Shown: positions 45,210 to 54,834 of the stretch, in pieces | Layout: every line of letters begins with the position of its first letter | Position numbering within the stretch: position 1 is the stretch's first letter | Assembly (NCBI RefSeq): GCF_947254095.1 | Contig: NZ_CAMYBV010000011.1 | Coordinates: 9,283 to 73,282 of the forward strand | DNA length: 64,000 nucleotides | Direction: 5' to 3' | From: an uncultured Mobiluncus sp. | Lineage (GTDB): Bacteria; Actinomycetota; Actinomycetes; Actinomycetales; Actinomycetaceae | Program-made: the position numbers and the translations under genes | The notes under the pieces: generated by a model | What the model was told of the DNA's origin: nothing | The model's database searches: none | Seen by the model: only the letters and a program-made list of their open reading frames with translations

Positions 45210-46793
45210 TCACTTTACGGACACGTCAACGAGCTGCAGACCAGTCATGGACACCGGGGTAACGCCGTCAACTTCTGCGGGATTGTAGCCGGTGAGCACG
45301 GTACGGTGGAACATCAGGTACATCGGAACCTCATCAGCGATGAAGTCCTGAGCTTCCTTCCACTTTGCTTTAGCTTCGTCACCATCCAGCTGCGAACCCT
45401 CAGTGATGATTTGCTGCAACTTCTGGAACTGATCCGGAGATGAGACAGCCCAGCCATTGCGGGCTTGGGTCCACACATTGTCGGCATACCACCAGTTCAT
45501 CAACAGAGCCGGGTCGTTACCAAACACGGAGGGATCGCCGGGAGCCAGCAACACATCAAAGTTGCCGCCATCCACGAAGTCCTTGGAGTACACCGCCTTG
45601 CTAGCCTGGATGTCCACGTTGGCGGTAATACCAGCGGCCTTCAGGTTTTCGGCAATAGCCGGAGCCAGGTTCTTAATCCAGTTGTCAACCACGACCAGGT
45701 GCACCTTCAGATTGGAAGCACCGGCATCAGCCAGCATGGTCTTGGCCTTTTCAGGATTGAAAGAGTACTGGGTCGCAGCCTTGCTGTAATCCGGGTTGGT
45801 CTCGGGCAGGAACGAGGTCGCCACGGTAGCGTTACCAGCCAGTTCATTCTTAACCAAAGAAGCGTAATCGATGGCGTTCAAGAAAGCCTGACGAACTTCC
45901 TTCTTATCGAAAGGAGCCTTTTGGGTGTTGAACAGGATGAAGCCGGTGGCGAAGCCCTTGGCGGGTTCAACCTTCCAGCCCTTACCCTCGAGCTGTCCCA
46001 CAGCATCCGGCTGCACGTCCTCCATGATGGAGATTTCGCCAGAGAGAGCCGCAGTCAGACGCGGAGCGGCATCGGTTTGCTCAGTCCAGTTAATCTTTTC
46101 AACCTTGGCGGGCTTGGGGCCGTTGTAGTTGGGGTTGACCACAGCCGAGATGGAGGTGTCGGTCTTGGATGCACAATCGTACATGTACGGACCGGTGCCA
46201 ATCGGGCAGTTGGTCAAATCGTCCTTGGTAGCACTAGCCGGAACGACCTTAACGTTGATGAAGCGTTCCTTCCACTTCGGGAAGGGGTACTTAAGCTTGA
46301 TGTTCACCGTCGTATCGTCGGCAGCGCTGACCGAGTCAACGAAAGCCAGGAAGTCCTTGTAAAGGTTGCCTTCATAATCGGGGTCAATAGCCACAGCACG
46401 CTCGTAAGCCTTCACTACGTCAGCAGCCTTCACGTCCGTGCCATCGCTGAATTTGGCTCCATCGCGCAGTTTCACATTGTATTCGGTATCAGAGACCTTT
46501 TCCGGATCACCAGCAGCCAGGGCCGGGTAAATCTTGAAGTTAGTCATATCGAACTGCCACAGACCCTCCACGACCTGCCAGTTGGAACCAACACCGAAGC
46601 CGGAGCTGTTGTTTGCAGGGTTGAAGTCAGTGGTTGCGTAGGCAGCCGCGACGTTGAGGGTGCCGCTAGGGCCGTCCCCCGTAGCACCACCTTTACTGCC
46701 GGAGTCTGCACCAGAGCCGCCACATGCACTAAGAGCCAGAGCTGCGGCAGCTGCTACCGCAGATGCTTTAGCCCACAGTTTTAATGAACGCAT
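45210..46793 (-). CDS. Family-5 extracellular solute-binding lipoprotein, sialic-acid type
   Basis: A 527-residue lipoprotein: signal peptide with lipobox LSACGGSG near residues 21-28, then the SBP_bac_5 fold (VVEGLWQFDMTNFKIYPALAAGDPE; VNIKLKYPFPKWKERF). AAAGGAGAGG-like Shine-Dalgarno precedes the ATG. It opens the import-catabolism operon. A short inverted repeat (AGGGT...ACCCT, about 46827-46849) lies 35-60 bases upstream and may be an operator. Confidence 0.88.
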   Translation of the reverse strand: MRSLKLWAKASAVAAAAALALSACGGSGADSGSKGGATGDGPSGTLNVAAAYATTDFNPANNSSGFGVGSNWQVVEGLWQFDMTNFKIYPALAAGDPEKVSDTEYNVKLRDGAKFSDGTDVKAADVVKAYERAVAIDPDYEGNLYKDFLAFVDSVSAADDTTVNIKLKYPFPKWKERFINVKVVPASATKDDLTNCPIGTGPYMYDCASKTDTSISAVVNPNYNGPKPAKVEKINWTEQTDAAPRLTAALSGEISIMEDVQPDAVGQLEGKGWKVEPAKGFATGFILFNTQKAPFDKKEVRQAFLNAIDYASLVKNELAGNATVATSFLPETNPDYSKAATQYSFNPEKAKTMLADAGASNLKVHLVVVDNWIKNLAPAIAENLKAAGITANVDIQASKAVYSKDFVDGGNFDVLLAPGDPSVFGNDPALLMNWWYADNVWTQARNGWAVSSPDQFQKLQQIITEGSQLDGDEAKAKWKEAQDFIADEVPMYLMFHRTVLTGYNPAEVDGVTPVSMTGLQLVDVSVK

Positions 46794-47026
46794 TTATCGT
46801 CCTCTCCTTTGAGAATCGTCCACCGAAGGGTATCGGATATGTTCACCCTACCGGAAGATTAAGGTTCGTGAGAGTGATTTGAACACCTTTTTGCAATAAT
46901 TTTAACATTGAGCATCCCCGCAAAACGGTCAAAAACTCGATATTTTCGCAAGGGTGTCCCCCCCCCTCGCATCGGGTTCAGGCTCACTCGCTGCCCCAAG
47001 CGGCGCGGGGAGGGCATAATTGAGTC

Positions 47027-47296
47027 ATGAAAGCAATCATGACTGTAACCGGGATTGACCACACCGGGATTATTGCGGCGGTAGCCAATGCCTGCGCCAC
47101 CCAGAAAGCCAATATCACCAACGTTTCCCAGACCCTGATGGGTTCGTACTTCACGATGATTATGCAGCTGGAACTGGACGACACCCCCACCTCCCTGACG
47201 AACTTGCAGGAGGCCATGACTGAGGTGGAACAATCCCAGAACCTGGAAATCCGGGTGCAATCCGAAGCCATTTTCAACGTCATGCACACCCTGTAA
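47027..47296 (+). CDS. ACT-domain protein, UPF0237 family
   Basis: An 89-residue protein consisting of one ACT domain: MTVTGIDHTGIIAAVANACATQKANITNVSQTLMGSYFTM. ACT domains bind small ligands, often amino acids. It is followed 84 bases later by the PFL gene; this pair is widely conserved (UPF0237 with UPF0210), suggesting regulation or sensing for that protein. Confidence 0.92.
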   Translation: MKAIMTVTGIDHTGIIAAVANACATQKANITNVSQTLMGSYFTMIMQLELDDTPTSLTNLQEAMTEVEQSQNLEIRVQSEAIFNVMHTL

Positions 47297-47380
47297 TCGC
47301 CCACTATCCCCACCACGAACCCCGTATCCGCCCCGGAAGATGACCGGGAACCCTTCTGAATCCCCTATTGGAGCAAAACA

Positions 47381-48745
47381 ATGAGCTTAGACACCGAGCG
47401 ACAAATCATGGAAACCATCCAGATGATTTCCGAGGACAAACTGGACGTGCGCACCGTCACGATGGGACTGTCGCTGCTGGATTGTGCCGATTCTGACGTG
47501 CCGCGCGCCTGCGCTCGCATCGAGGATCGCATCGTCAAGGCCGCGTCGCGCCTGGTGGCGACCGCCGGTGAGGTGTCGCGAGAGTTCGGGGTGCCGATTA
47601 TCAACAAGCGGATTTCGGTCACGCCGATTTCCCTGGTAGCGGCCGCTTGCCGCACTTCGAACCCGCTGCCTTTTGCCCAAGCGTTGGATCGTGCCGGCAA
47701 AGCCGTCGGGGTCGACTTTGTGGGCGGATATTCCGCGTTGGTCGAGGCGGGGGCCACCCACAGCGACCTGGCCTTGATTGATTCCATCCCCGAGGCCCTG
47801 GCCAGCACGGATATCGTGTGTTCGTCGGTCAATATCGGTTCTACCCGCACGGGGATTAATATGTCGGCCGCGCGACGCATGGGTCAGGTGGTCGTGGATA
47901 CGGCACAAGCGACCGCCGCGGCTGACGGGATTGGGGCGGCAAAGTTGGTCGTGTTCGCCAATGCGGTGGGCGACAATCCGTTCATGGCCGGGGCGTTCCA
48001 CGGGGTCAGCCAGCCAGATGCGGTCATTTCAGTAGGGATTTCCGGGCCGGGAGTGGTGCAGCGCGCCCTGCAGACGGTGCGGGGGCGCCCTTTTGAAGAA
48101 TGTGCCGAAGCCATCAAGAAATCTGCATTTAAGATCACCCGAATGGGTCAGCTGGTGGGGCAAACCGTGGCGCAACGCCTGTCCGTGCCTTTTGGAATCG
48201 TGGATTTGTCGCTGGCTCCTACGGCGGAAGTCGGCGATTCCGTGGCGGCGATTCTGGAAGAAATGGGCGTCTGTGCGGTAGGCGCGCCGGGCACCACCGC
48301 CGCCCTATTCCTGCTCAATGACGCCGTGAAGAAGGGCGGGCTGATGGCTTGCTCGATGGTGGGCGGGTTGTCGGGGTCTTTCATCCCCGTTTCGGAGGAC
48401 ATCAATATGATTCACGGCGTGCAGCACGGTTCCATCACGATGGCAAAGCTCGAAGCCATGACGGCGATTTGTTCGGTGGGTCTGGACATGATTGCGATTC
48501 CCGGCGACACTTCCCCCGCCACGATTACCGGTTTGATCGCTGATGAGGCCGCTATTGGCATCGCTTCAGGCAAGACTACCGCGGTTCGGGTCATACCGGT
48601 TCCGGGCAAGGGCGTGGGCGACAGCGCCAACTTCGGAGGCCTGTTGGGGTGGGCGCCGGTGATGGAGGTTTCCCGCTTTTCTTCCGCTGATTTCGCGGCT
48701 CGCGGCGGGCGGATTCCTGCCCCGGTGCATTCCTTTAGGAACTGA
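47381..48745 (+). CDS. PFL-like family protein UPF0210
   Basis: A 454-residue protein with the UPF0210/DUF711 fold distantly similar to pyruvate formate-lyase: [71 protein letters not shown], and an intact C-terminus. Catalytic function is not known. GGAG is placed seven bases upstream of the ATG. Partner of the ACT protein upstream. Confidence 0.92.
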   Translation: MSLDTERQIMETIQMISEDKLDVRTVTMGLSLLDCADSDVPRACARIEDRIVKAASRLVATAGEVSREFGVPIINKRISVTPISLVAAACRTSNPLPFAQALDRAGKAVGVDFVGGYSALVEAGATHSDLALIDSIPEALASTDIVCSSVNIGSTRTGINMSAARRMGQVVVDTAQATAAADGIGAAKLVVFANAVGDNPFMAGAFHGVSQPDAVISVGISGPGVVQRALQTVRGRPFEECAEAIKKSAFKITRMGQLVGQTVAQRLSVPFGIVDLSLAPTAEVGDSVAAILEEMGVCAVGAPGTTAALFLLNDAVKKGGLMACSMVGGLSGSFIPVSEDINMIHGVQHGSITMAKLEAMTAICSVGLDMIAIPGDTSPATITGLIADEAAIGIASGKTTAVRVIPVPGKGVGDSANFGGLLGWAPVMEVSRFSSADFAARGGRIPAPVHSFRN

Positions 48746-48805
48746 TTTTCGCCAGTTTTCAACAAATTTTGCCGCTGCGTGGGTTTATTTTCACGCACGA
48801 AATAA

Positions 48806-48821
48806 AACTGACCGGTCAGTT
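48806..48821. promoter_or_regulatory. Perfect 16-bp palindrome, TetR-operator-like
   Basis: AACTGACCGGTCAGTT reads the same on both strands. Such TGACCGGTCA cores occur in operators of TetR-family repressors, but no TetR gene is nearby in the window. Confidence 0.45.
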
Positions 48822-48876
48822 CAACTGCCCAGATGTCATGGAAGCCTTGAATCTGGCCAACGCACCTTCACCACGG

Positions 48877-48922
48877 CCCTGCAATTTACGGCCTAGCGAC
48901 CCTGCAATTCACGGCCTAGCGA
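48877..48922. repeat. Tandem 23-bp direct repeat (two copies)
   Basis: Two adjacent 23-base units starting CCCTGCAATT (48877-48899 and 48900-48922) differ at one position (T or C) in the middle and end with ACGGCCTAGCGA. The first occurrence lies in a stretch otherwise without clear coding. Confidence 0.8.
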
Positions 48923-49068
48923 CCCGAAAGCCGCATCATATCAACAAATTCGCACAGGACATTAAAACGGTGATTAAGAGCGGGAGAAAGCCCGCGAAGA
49001 ATCTGACCGCAGTCCCCGCAGCGCGCTAACGCTCCCGCGACACCCAGCGGGAAAAGCCGCGCTCACCC

Positions 49069-50331
49069 CTAGTGAATGGCCACCTTGCCGATGACTTCGT
49101 GAGCTTTCGCGCGCGCCTGGTCGGTGTCAGCCCCGGTCGCCAGCGCGACAGCCATGCGTCTGCCCACGTGAGCCACCGGTTTACCAAAGATTCTTAGCTG
49201 CGCGTCCGGACTGACCTGCAGGGCCGCGTCCACGCCGGTGTAGCGCGGCTGGTCGGACTCAACGGGAGACTTCAGGGGCACCGAGGCTCCGGCACTGACA
49301 TCAGGGAACATGGCCGTATCCACAGGCAGCCCCAAAATCGCCCTGGCGTGCAGGTCAAACTCGTTTTGCGGCTGGGTAATCATGGTGACCATGCCGGTGT
49401 CGTGGGGACGCGGGGAGAGTTCCGAGAAGTACACGTCCTCGCCTTTGACGAACATCTCGACCCCAAAAATTCCCAGCATCGGATTTTCGGCGTCAGCGTT
49501 TGTGGACTTCCCGCGCGCCGCGGCCGCCCGCGTGGTGTCGGCTGCCAGCGCATCGAGAACTTTCCGGGCAGTGACCTGGGCTTTTTTGAGGATTTCAGGT
49601 TTCATCGCTTGGGGTTGCCAGGATTCCACGTAATCCCCGGAAGACTGCCGGTGCCCGATTGGCGCGCAAAAACTGGTGCGAACCTGAGTCGGGTCGTCTG
49701 GGTCCAGGTGACGCACGCTCAGCAGGGTGATTTCGTAGTCAAAAGCGATTTCGCCCTCCACGATGACCCGCCCGGTATCGGCACGAGCCCCGGAGCAGGC
49801 CTCTTCCCAAGCGGCGGGCAGGTCCTCGGCGCGCTCCACGCGAGACTGGCCGTGCCCCGAGGAGGACATGGTGGGCTTCACGAAACAGGGAAACCCGACC
49901 TTCTCGGCCCCCTCCTGCAGTGCCGCCAACGAGTCGGCGAAAGCAAAAGGCGAGGTCGGAACGTTTGCTGTCGTGGCGGCTAGGGTGCGAATGCCCTGGC
50001 GGTCAAAAGTCAGTTCCACCACTCGTGAGGAAGGCACGACCCGCGTCCCCTCCCCCGCGGCCGCAACCAGCGCAGTGGAGGCGAGTTTCTCAACCTCGGG
50101 AACAATCAGGTCGGGACGCTCCGCCGCAATCACCGCCGCGAGCGCAGCAGCGTCGGTCATATCCAACACGCGATGCTCGGTGGCAACCTGCATGGCGGGC
50201 GCCCCCGCGTATGAATCGCAAGCGATAACCTGGCAGCCCAGTCGCTGCAGGGAAATCGTCAGTTCTTTGCCCAGCTCGCCCGCGCCGAGCAGCAAGATTC
50301 GTACCGGAAAAGTCAGTGGAAAAACGCTCAT
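49069..50331 (-). CDS. purT: Formate-dependent phosphoribosylglycinamide formyltransferase
   Basis: A 420-residue ATP-grasp enzyme of purine synthesis that uses formate and ATP to formylate GAR. N-terminal LLGAGELGKELTISLQRLG and IVPEVEKLAST, ATP-grasp motif PCFVKPTMSSSGHGQSRVE, and LSPRPHDTGMVTMIT for metal and substrate. The PurT features (EVEK, SSGHG) separate it from PurK. It stands alone on the minus strand. Confidence 0.94.
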   Translation of the reverse strand: MSVFPLTFPVRILLLGAGELGKELTISLQRLGCQVIACDSYAGAPAMQVATEHRVLDMTDAAALAAVIAAERPDLIVPEVEKLASTALVAAAGEGTRVVPSSRVVELTFDRQGIRTLAATTANVPTSPFAFADSLAALQEGAEKVGFPCFVKPTMSSSGHGQSRVERAEDLPAAWEEACSGARADTGRVIVEGEIAFDYEITLLSVRHLDPDDPTQVRTSFCAPIGHRQSSGDYVESWQPQAMKPEILKKAQVTARKVLDALAADTTRAAAARGKSTNADAENPMLGIFGVEMFVKGEDVYFSELSPRPHDTGMVTMITQPQNEFDLHARAILGLPVDTAMFPDVSAGASVPLKSPVESDQPRYTGVDAALQVSPDAQLRIFGKPVAHVGRRMAVALATGADTDQARAKAHEVIGKVAIH

Positions 50332-50393
50332 GGAACTATCCTAGCTTTTCTCCACCGCTACTTTTACCGGCCTTCAGACAGGGCGGGGTGACG

Positions 50394-50657
50394 TTATTTC
50401 TTTTTCCCGGTAACGCCCATATAGATGCCGATGAGAATCATGGCGACGATAATCGACACAATCCACTGAATCCACTGCACGCCGCCGTTGGCATTGGTGT
50501 AGCCAAACAACTTCACCACCCAGCCGCCGATACCGGCGCCGAGCGCACCGAGGATGATGGTCCACAGGATGCCGATAGGCTGCTCACCGCGCTTAAAGAG
50601 CCTCGCCAAAGCGCCAATCACCGCGCCAGTTACAATCATTCCAATGAGCTGTCCCAT
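50394..50657 (-). CDS. GlsB/YeaQ/YmgE family small membrane protein
   Basis: An 87-residue protein with three hydrophobic segments: IGMIVTGAVIGALARLF, GILWTIILGALGAGIGGWVV, and WIVSIIVAMILIGIYMGVTG. It matches the transglycosylase-associated/GlsB family, known for general stress response but of unknown function. It lies downstream of purT on the opposite end of a short gap. Confidence 0.88.
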   Translation of the reverse strand: MGQLIGMIVTGAVIGALARLFKRGEQPIGILWTIILGALGAGIGGWVVKLFGYTNANGGVQWIQWIVSIIVAMILIGIYMGVTGKKK

Positions 50658-50911
50658 TAATTAATCCTTTCTATATTGCCGTTCCAGATCCGGAATCGGC
50701 CTTTTTCAGGCTATCAAATTCTTTCAAAAGGCGCAGAACAGGGATTTTGCCCTATACAGAACGGGGCAGCACTCCGGCAGCGCCCCGCACGGCCCCCACT
50801 CCCTCCGTAAACTAGAGAATTCCCTGTTTCGCCGCCCTTTCGACTACGATAAGGGGAAAACTGTGGCATGAACACGCCTCACCGGATTCTGAGCCAGATT
50901 AAGGAAACCTC

Positions 50912-52309
50912 GTGACAACCCCTCCCTCATCCTCCGAGCAGTCCGTACTGACCAGCGACGCCGCTACTGGTCCCAGACACCACGGCGCTCAGACCGCGCA
51001 CCGTTTCGCTACCCACTGGGGTTTTGTACTGGCTTCGGTCGGATCTGCCGTAGGCATGGCCAACGTGTGGGGTTTCCCCTACAAAGTTGGCAACAACGGC
51101 GGGGGCGCTTTCCTGCTCATCTATATATTCTTTGTCCTGCTGTTCACCTACGTGGGGCTGCCCGCCGAGTTCGCCAACGGTAGGCGCGCCCGCACCGGCA
51201 CCTTGGGAACTTACCGGTCCGCCTGGGCCACTCGTGGGGATAGAGCCGCTAAGGTCGGAAGCGCGTTGGGCTGGCTGCCGTTGGCCGGTTCGCTGTGTAT
51301 CGCGATTGGGTACGCCGTCATTGTCGCCTACGTTTGCAAAGCGCTGTTCGATTCCCTGACCGGGACGCTGATGAAAACTAATACCGAAAAATGGTTTGAA
51401 AGTTTTTCAGGAACAGGTTTCTCGGTGGCGCCTTTCCACGTTATCGTCGTGGTCGGGACACTGCTTACCCTGTTCCTCGGGGCAAAAAGTATCGAAAAGA
51501 CCAACCGCATTATGATGCCGGTTTTCTTTATCATCTTTGTGATCTTGGCAATTCGCGTGGCTCTGATGCCGGGCGTTATCGAGGGCTACATCTTTATGTT
51601 GACCCCGCGCTGGGAGGCTCTCATCAACCCTATTGTCTGGGTGTGGGCGATGGGTCAGGCGTTCTTTTCTCTCTCGATTACCGGCAGCGGCATGATTGTT
51701 TACGGCGCTTATCTGCCCGATGACGAGGACGTGGTGAAAGTTTCGCAGCGCACGGGTTTCTTTGATACTCTCGCGGCGGTGGTGGCCGCCCTGGTCATTA
51801 TCCCCGCGTGTTTCGCTTATAACACTGACGTCGGCGCCGGACCGGGCCTGCTGTTCGTGACTCTGCCCGCCATTATGCAAGATATTCCACTGGGTCAGTT
51901 GTTCGCAGTAATTCTGTACGTTGCCATGATTTTTGCCGGAGTCAGTTCGCTGCAAAATATGTTTGAAGCCGTGGGCGAATCGCTGCTGCACCGGTTCCCG
52001 CGCCTGAACCGCGTAGTCGTGTTGGTCGGCTTGTGCGTGCTAGCGCTCGGAGCGGGCTTGGGTATGGAAGCGATTAGTTCCTGGGGGCCGTGGATGGATT
52101 TGGTTTCCATTTACATCATTCCGCTGGGTGCGAGTTTGGGAGCCATCACCTGGTTTTGGATCATGAAAAGGGAAGACCTCATGGAAGCGATAAATCGGGG
52201 AGCCGCGCGGCCTCGCGGGACTTTCTGGCTATCGGTGGGGCGTTTCGTCTATGTGCCGATGGCAGTGATTTTGTGTGCCATCGCCCTCATCGGCAAGGTC
52301 GCCTTCTAA
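50912..52309 (+). CDS. Sodium-dependent neurotransmitter-type transporter (NSS family)
   Basis: A 465-residue symporter starting at GTG with AAGGA six bases upstream. The unwound first segment FVLASVGSAVGMANVWGFPYKVGNNGGGAFLLIYIF matches the Na+-binding helix 1 of LeuT-like proteins, and 11 segments are predicted in total. Bacterial members import amino acids; the substrate is not readable. No small MetS-like partner is seen downstream. Confidence 0.92.
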   Translation: MTTPPSSSEQSVLTSDAATGPRHHGAQTAHRFATHWGFVLASVGSAVGMANVWGFPYKVGNNGGGAFLLIYIFFVLLFTYVGLPAEFANGRRARTGTLGTYRSAWATRGDRAAKVGSALGWLPLAGSLCIAIGYAVIVAYVCKALFDSLTGTLMKTNTEKWFESFSGTGFSVAPFHVIVVVGTLLTLFLGAKSIEKTNRIMMPVFFIIFVILAIRVALMPGVIEGYIFMLTPRWEALINPIVWVWAMGQAFFSLSITGSGMIVYGAYLPDDEDVVKVSQRTGFFDTLAAVVAALVIIPACFAYNTDVGAGPGLLFVTLPAIMQDIPLGQLFAVILYVAMIFAGVSSLQNMFEAVGESLLHRFPRLNRVVVLVGLCVLALGAGLGMEAISSWGPWMDLVSIYIIPLGASLGAITWFWIMKREDLMEAINRGAARPRGTFWLSVGRFVYVPMAVILCAIALIGKVAF

Positions 52310-52395
52310 GGATTTTTGCTTTGGAATAGCCCCGTTCGGGGCGAATGCAGCGGACAGAGAGTCCCAATCACTGCTCCCGGCACCACATTTTACTG

Positions 52396-52464
52396 ATTAT
52401 AACCGCCACAAATTTAGGATTATAGCCGCCACAAATTTGGTATTATAGCGTTCACAATTTTCCT
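52396..52464 (+). repeat. Three tandem 23-bp repeats before the DUF4143 ATPase gene
   Basis: Units at 52396-52418, 52419-52441 and 52442-52464 all begin ATTATA and share the CGCCACAAATTT or GTTCACAATTTT core; a fourth partial unit starts at 52465 (ATTATG) and contains the gene's first ATG. The 23-base period is about two helical turns. The region is low in GC and has no Shine-Dalgarno, suggesting an operator array or a leaderless promoter. Confidence 0.75.
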
Positions 52465-52467
52465 ATT

Positions 52468-53766
52468 ATGAGTTATGATTTCCTTATGAAGACAGGAAAA
52501 AACTCCCATTATTTGCCTCGGGTCGCCGATGAAATCTTGGCCGCCAAACTGGCCGGTTCGGGCGGCGTGATTGTGGAGGGTCCCAAGGCTTGCGGCAAGA
52601 CTGCAACGTCAACACAACTGGCACAAACGGTTCGCCTAGTAGACATCGATGAGTCTTTCCGGCGACTTTTTGCGCTCGACCCTTCCCTAGCTTTGAGCGG
52701 AAATACCCCGATTCTGCTCGACGAGTGGCAAACTCTTCCAGAAATCTGGAATCATGTGAGGCGGGAAATCGACAGTCGCCAACGTCCCGGCCAGTTCATT
52801 CTCTCCGGCTCAGCCATGCCTGCGGAAAATGCCAAAGGACATTCCGGTTTGGGACGTTTTGCGCGGGTACGAATGCGGCCTATGACCGGAGTGGAGCGCC
52901 AGATTCTGCCCGGCGGGGTGAGTTTTCGCTATCTTGCGACTGGAGGAGACCTGCCTTTGACCCAGGTGGAGCCGCTGCCGGTTGCGGATTTGTTTGAGAT
53001 TATCCTGCACGGAGGTTGGCCTGCAGACCACTCGGCCACTGCCAAGGCAGCCCGTAACCATGTAAATGACTATGTGGAGAGATTGTGCGCCTTCGATGTC
53101 TTCGACGCAGCTGGTTCACGAATTCGCCGCCCGTTGGGAGTGCGAGCTCTGTTACGTTCGATAGCGCGAAACGCCGGGCAGGCGCCTTCGTTAAACACCC
53201 TCACCGGCGATGTTGTCGCTCAAGACGGTTCGGTAGATCCACAAACAGTGTCGCGCTGGCTTGAAGCCTTACTCAGCCTGTTTGTGGTGGAAAGCGTGGA
53301 GGCGTGGAGTCCGAAACTGCGCTCCAGAGCGACCGCCCGTACCTCACCGGTATTATATTTGGCCGATTCTTCTCTGTACGCTAGCCTGCTTGGCGCTTCG
53401 GTGGATACGCTGCTGCGTGACCTAAACACCGCTGGCTTTGTGTTTGAAAACTATGTTTACCAACAGATTGCCACTTACGCTGAGGCCATAGAGGGACGAG
53501 TCATGCACTACCGCGACTCCAATGGCAAGGAGTTCGACGCGGTAGTGGTTTTACCTGACGGCTCATGGCTGGGAGTGGAAGTAAAACTGGGTGAACATCG
53601 CATTGAGCAAGGCATTGCTGGGCTGAACGCCACCCGCAACGTGGTAGATACCGAAGTTTTGGGAGAACCCAGGGCGCTTGTGCTGATTGTCGGCGGTACG
53701 GACCTGGCTTACACCGACCGAGAAACCGGCATCAAAGTTGTCCCGATACAGGCTCTAGCTCCCTAA
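52468..53766 (+). CDS. AAA ATPase with DUF4143 C-terminal domain
   Basis: A 432-residue protein of the family of archaeal-type ATPases: Walker A GPKACGKTATS near residues 38-48, Walker B PILLDEWQ, sensor region ILSGSAMPAE, and a C-terminal DUF4143 part with ENYVYQQIA and EFDAVVVLPDGSWLGVEVKLG resembling a PD-(D/E)xK nuclease core. Such proteins are common, function unknown, sometimes in mobile or defence loci. The start at 52468 overlaps the upstream repeat array; Met at 52486 is an alternative. Confidence 0.88.
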   Translation: MSYDFLMKTGKNSHYLPRVADEILAAKLAGSGGVIVEGPKACGKTATSTQLAQTVRLVDIDESFRRLFALDPSLALSGNTPILLDEWQTLPEIWNHVRREIDSRQRPGQFILSGSAMPAENAKGHSGLGRFARVRMRPMTGVERQILPGGVSFRYLATGGDLPLTQVEPLPVADLFEIILHGGWPADHSATAKAARNHVNDYVERLCAFDVFDAAGSRIRRPLGVRALLRSIARNAGQAPSLNTLTGDVVAQDGSVDPQTVSRWLEALLSLFVVESVEAWSPKLRSRATARTSPVLYLADSSLYASLLGASVDTLLRDLNTAGFVFENYVYQQIATYAEAIEGRVMHYRDSNGKEFDAVVVLPDGSWLGVEVKLGEHRIEQGIAGLNATRNVVDTEVLGEPRALVLIVGGTDLAYTDRETGIKVVPIQALAP

Positions 53767-53817
53767 TTTTCGTCAACTTGTTTGCCTTTGTTATGCAGAA
53801 GCCTGGTGGGGCAGGAT

Positions 53818-54792
53818 TTAGTGCCAGGTTTCGCGGTGCAGCTGGGCGCGTGAGGCCGGTTCTAGCTGGACTGTGGTGTGAAAAATCGAGATGCCGTGAT
53901 GGTTTTGCAGGCAGTTCTCTATCTCGCTCAAAATCTCGAGGCTGTGCCCGTCATGGAAACATTCGTCAGCCAGCACCACGTGGGCGCTAAGCACCGGCAG
54001 GTCCGAGGAAACCGCGGAGGCGTGCAGGTCATGCACGGCTAAAACGTGAGGCAGTTCCAGCAGGTGCGCCCGAACCTGGTCCAAATCCAAATCCCGCGGG
54101 GTGGATTCCAGCAAAATTGCCCCCGCCGGGCGCAAAATCATGATGGCCCGAGGCACGATGAGCGCGGCGATGACCAGCGCCGCCACGGAATCAATCTGGG
54201 TCCACCCGGTCAAGCGCATCACCACCGCGCTGACAATAACCGCTACTGAACCGAGGGAATCGTTCAGGACCTCGAGGAACGCGGCGCGCAGATTCAGGTT
54301 GTTCTGCCGGGAACTCAACAGGATGGTCAGGCTGATCAGGTTGCCGACCAAGCCGATAATGCCTACCACCAGCAGCGCCTGGGCCTCGATGTTTTCGGGG
54401 TGTATCAGGCGTTTGATGGCTTCGATAGAGGCAAACACACCGATGCAAATCAACAGCAGGGACTGCAAAGCTGCCGAGATGACCTCGGCGCGCCGCCACC
54501 CCCACGTGAGCCGATCAGTCGCCGGACGATGCTGCAAACTGGCTGCCACCAGCGCAAAAGTCAGACCGGCACAGTCGGTGAGCATATGCCCCAAGTCCAC
54601 CAGCAGGGTCAGGCTGCCGGTTAGGGCCGCGCCCACAATTTCTGCCAGCAACACCGTGAAGGTCACCGCCAGTGCTGCCCGGAGCTGTCCACGACCGGCC
54701 TGGTGCGAGTGAGTATGAGTGTGCGAATGACCGCCCGAACCGTGCGGTTCGTGGGGGTTGCTGGACTCCTGACCTTCCTGATGATGCTGCAT
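53818..54792 (-). CDS. Cation diffusion facilitator family metal exporter
   Basis: A 324-residue CDF transporter: a His-rich N-terminus (HSHTHTHSH) that may bind metal, six transmembrane segments with VDLGHMLTDCAGLTFAL and DSLGSVAVIVSAVVMRLTGWTQIDSVAALV carrying the HxxxD and DxxxD site residues, and a cytosolic C-terminal domain (about 215-324). Exports Zn2+, Fe2+ or Mn2+. A DtxR-type box is about 45 bases upstream of the start, which points to iron or manganese. Confidence 0.92.
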   Translation of the reverse strand: MQHHQEGQESSNPHEPHGSGGHSHTHTHSHQAGRGQLRAALAVTFTVLLAEIVGAALTGSLTLLVDLGHMLTDCAGLTFALVAASLQHRPATDRLTWGWRRAEVISAALQSLLLICIGVFASIEAIKRLIHPENIEAQALLVVGIIGLVGNLISLTILLSSRQNNLNLRAAFLEVLNDSLGSVAVIVSAVVMRLTGWTQIDSVAALVIAALIVPRAIMILRPAGAILLESTPRDLDLDQVRAHLLELPHVLAVHDLHASAVSSDLPVLSAHVVLADECFHDGHSLEILSEIENCLQNHHGISIFHTTVQLEPASRAQLHRETWH

Positions 54793-54834
54793 AAGCGTCC
54801 GTCCTGTGTTTTCTGCGTAGACAACGACTGTGCC

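Larger units (their letters stand above)
48746..49068. other. Intergenic region with palindrome and tandem repeat
   Basis: About 323 bases after the PFL gene, converging with purT. It contains a perfect 16-bp palindrome (48806-48821) and two tandem 23-bp units (48877-48922). A frame of 86 codons crosses it but has no recognisable domain, so I do not call a gene. Confidence 0.5.

Noticed and set aside
48769..49029. An 86-codon plus-strand frame after the PFL gene
   Set aside because: No domain, no Shine-Dalgarno, covers the palindrome and the tandem repeat; no coding signal beyond being open.
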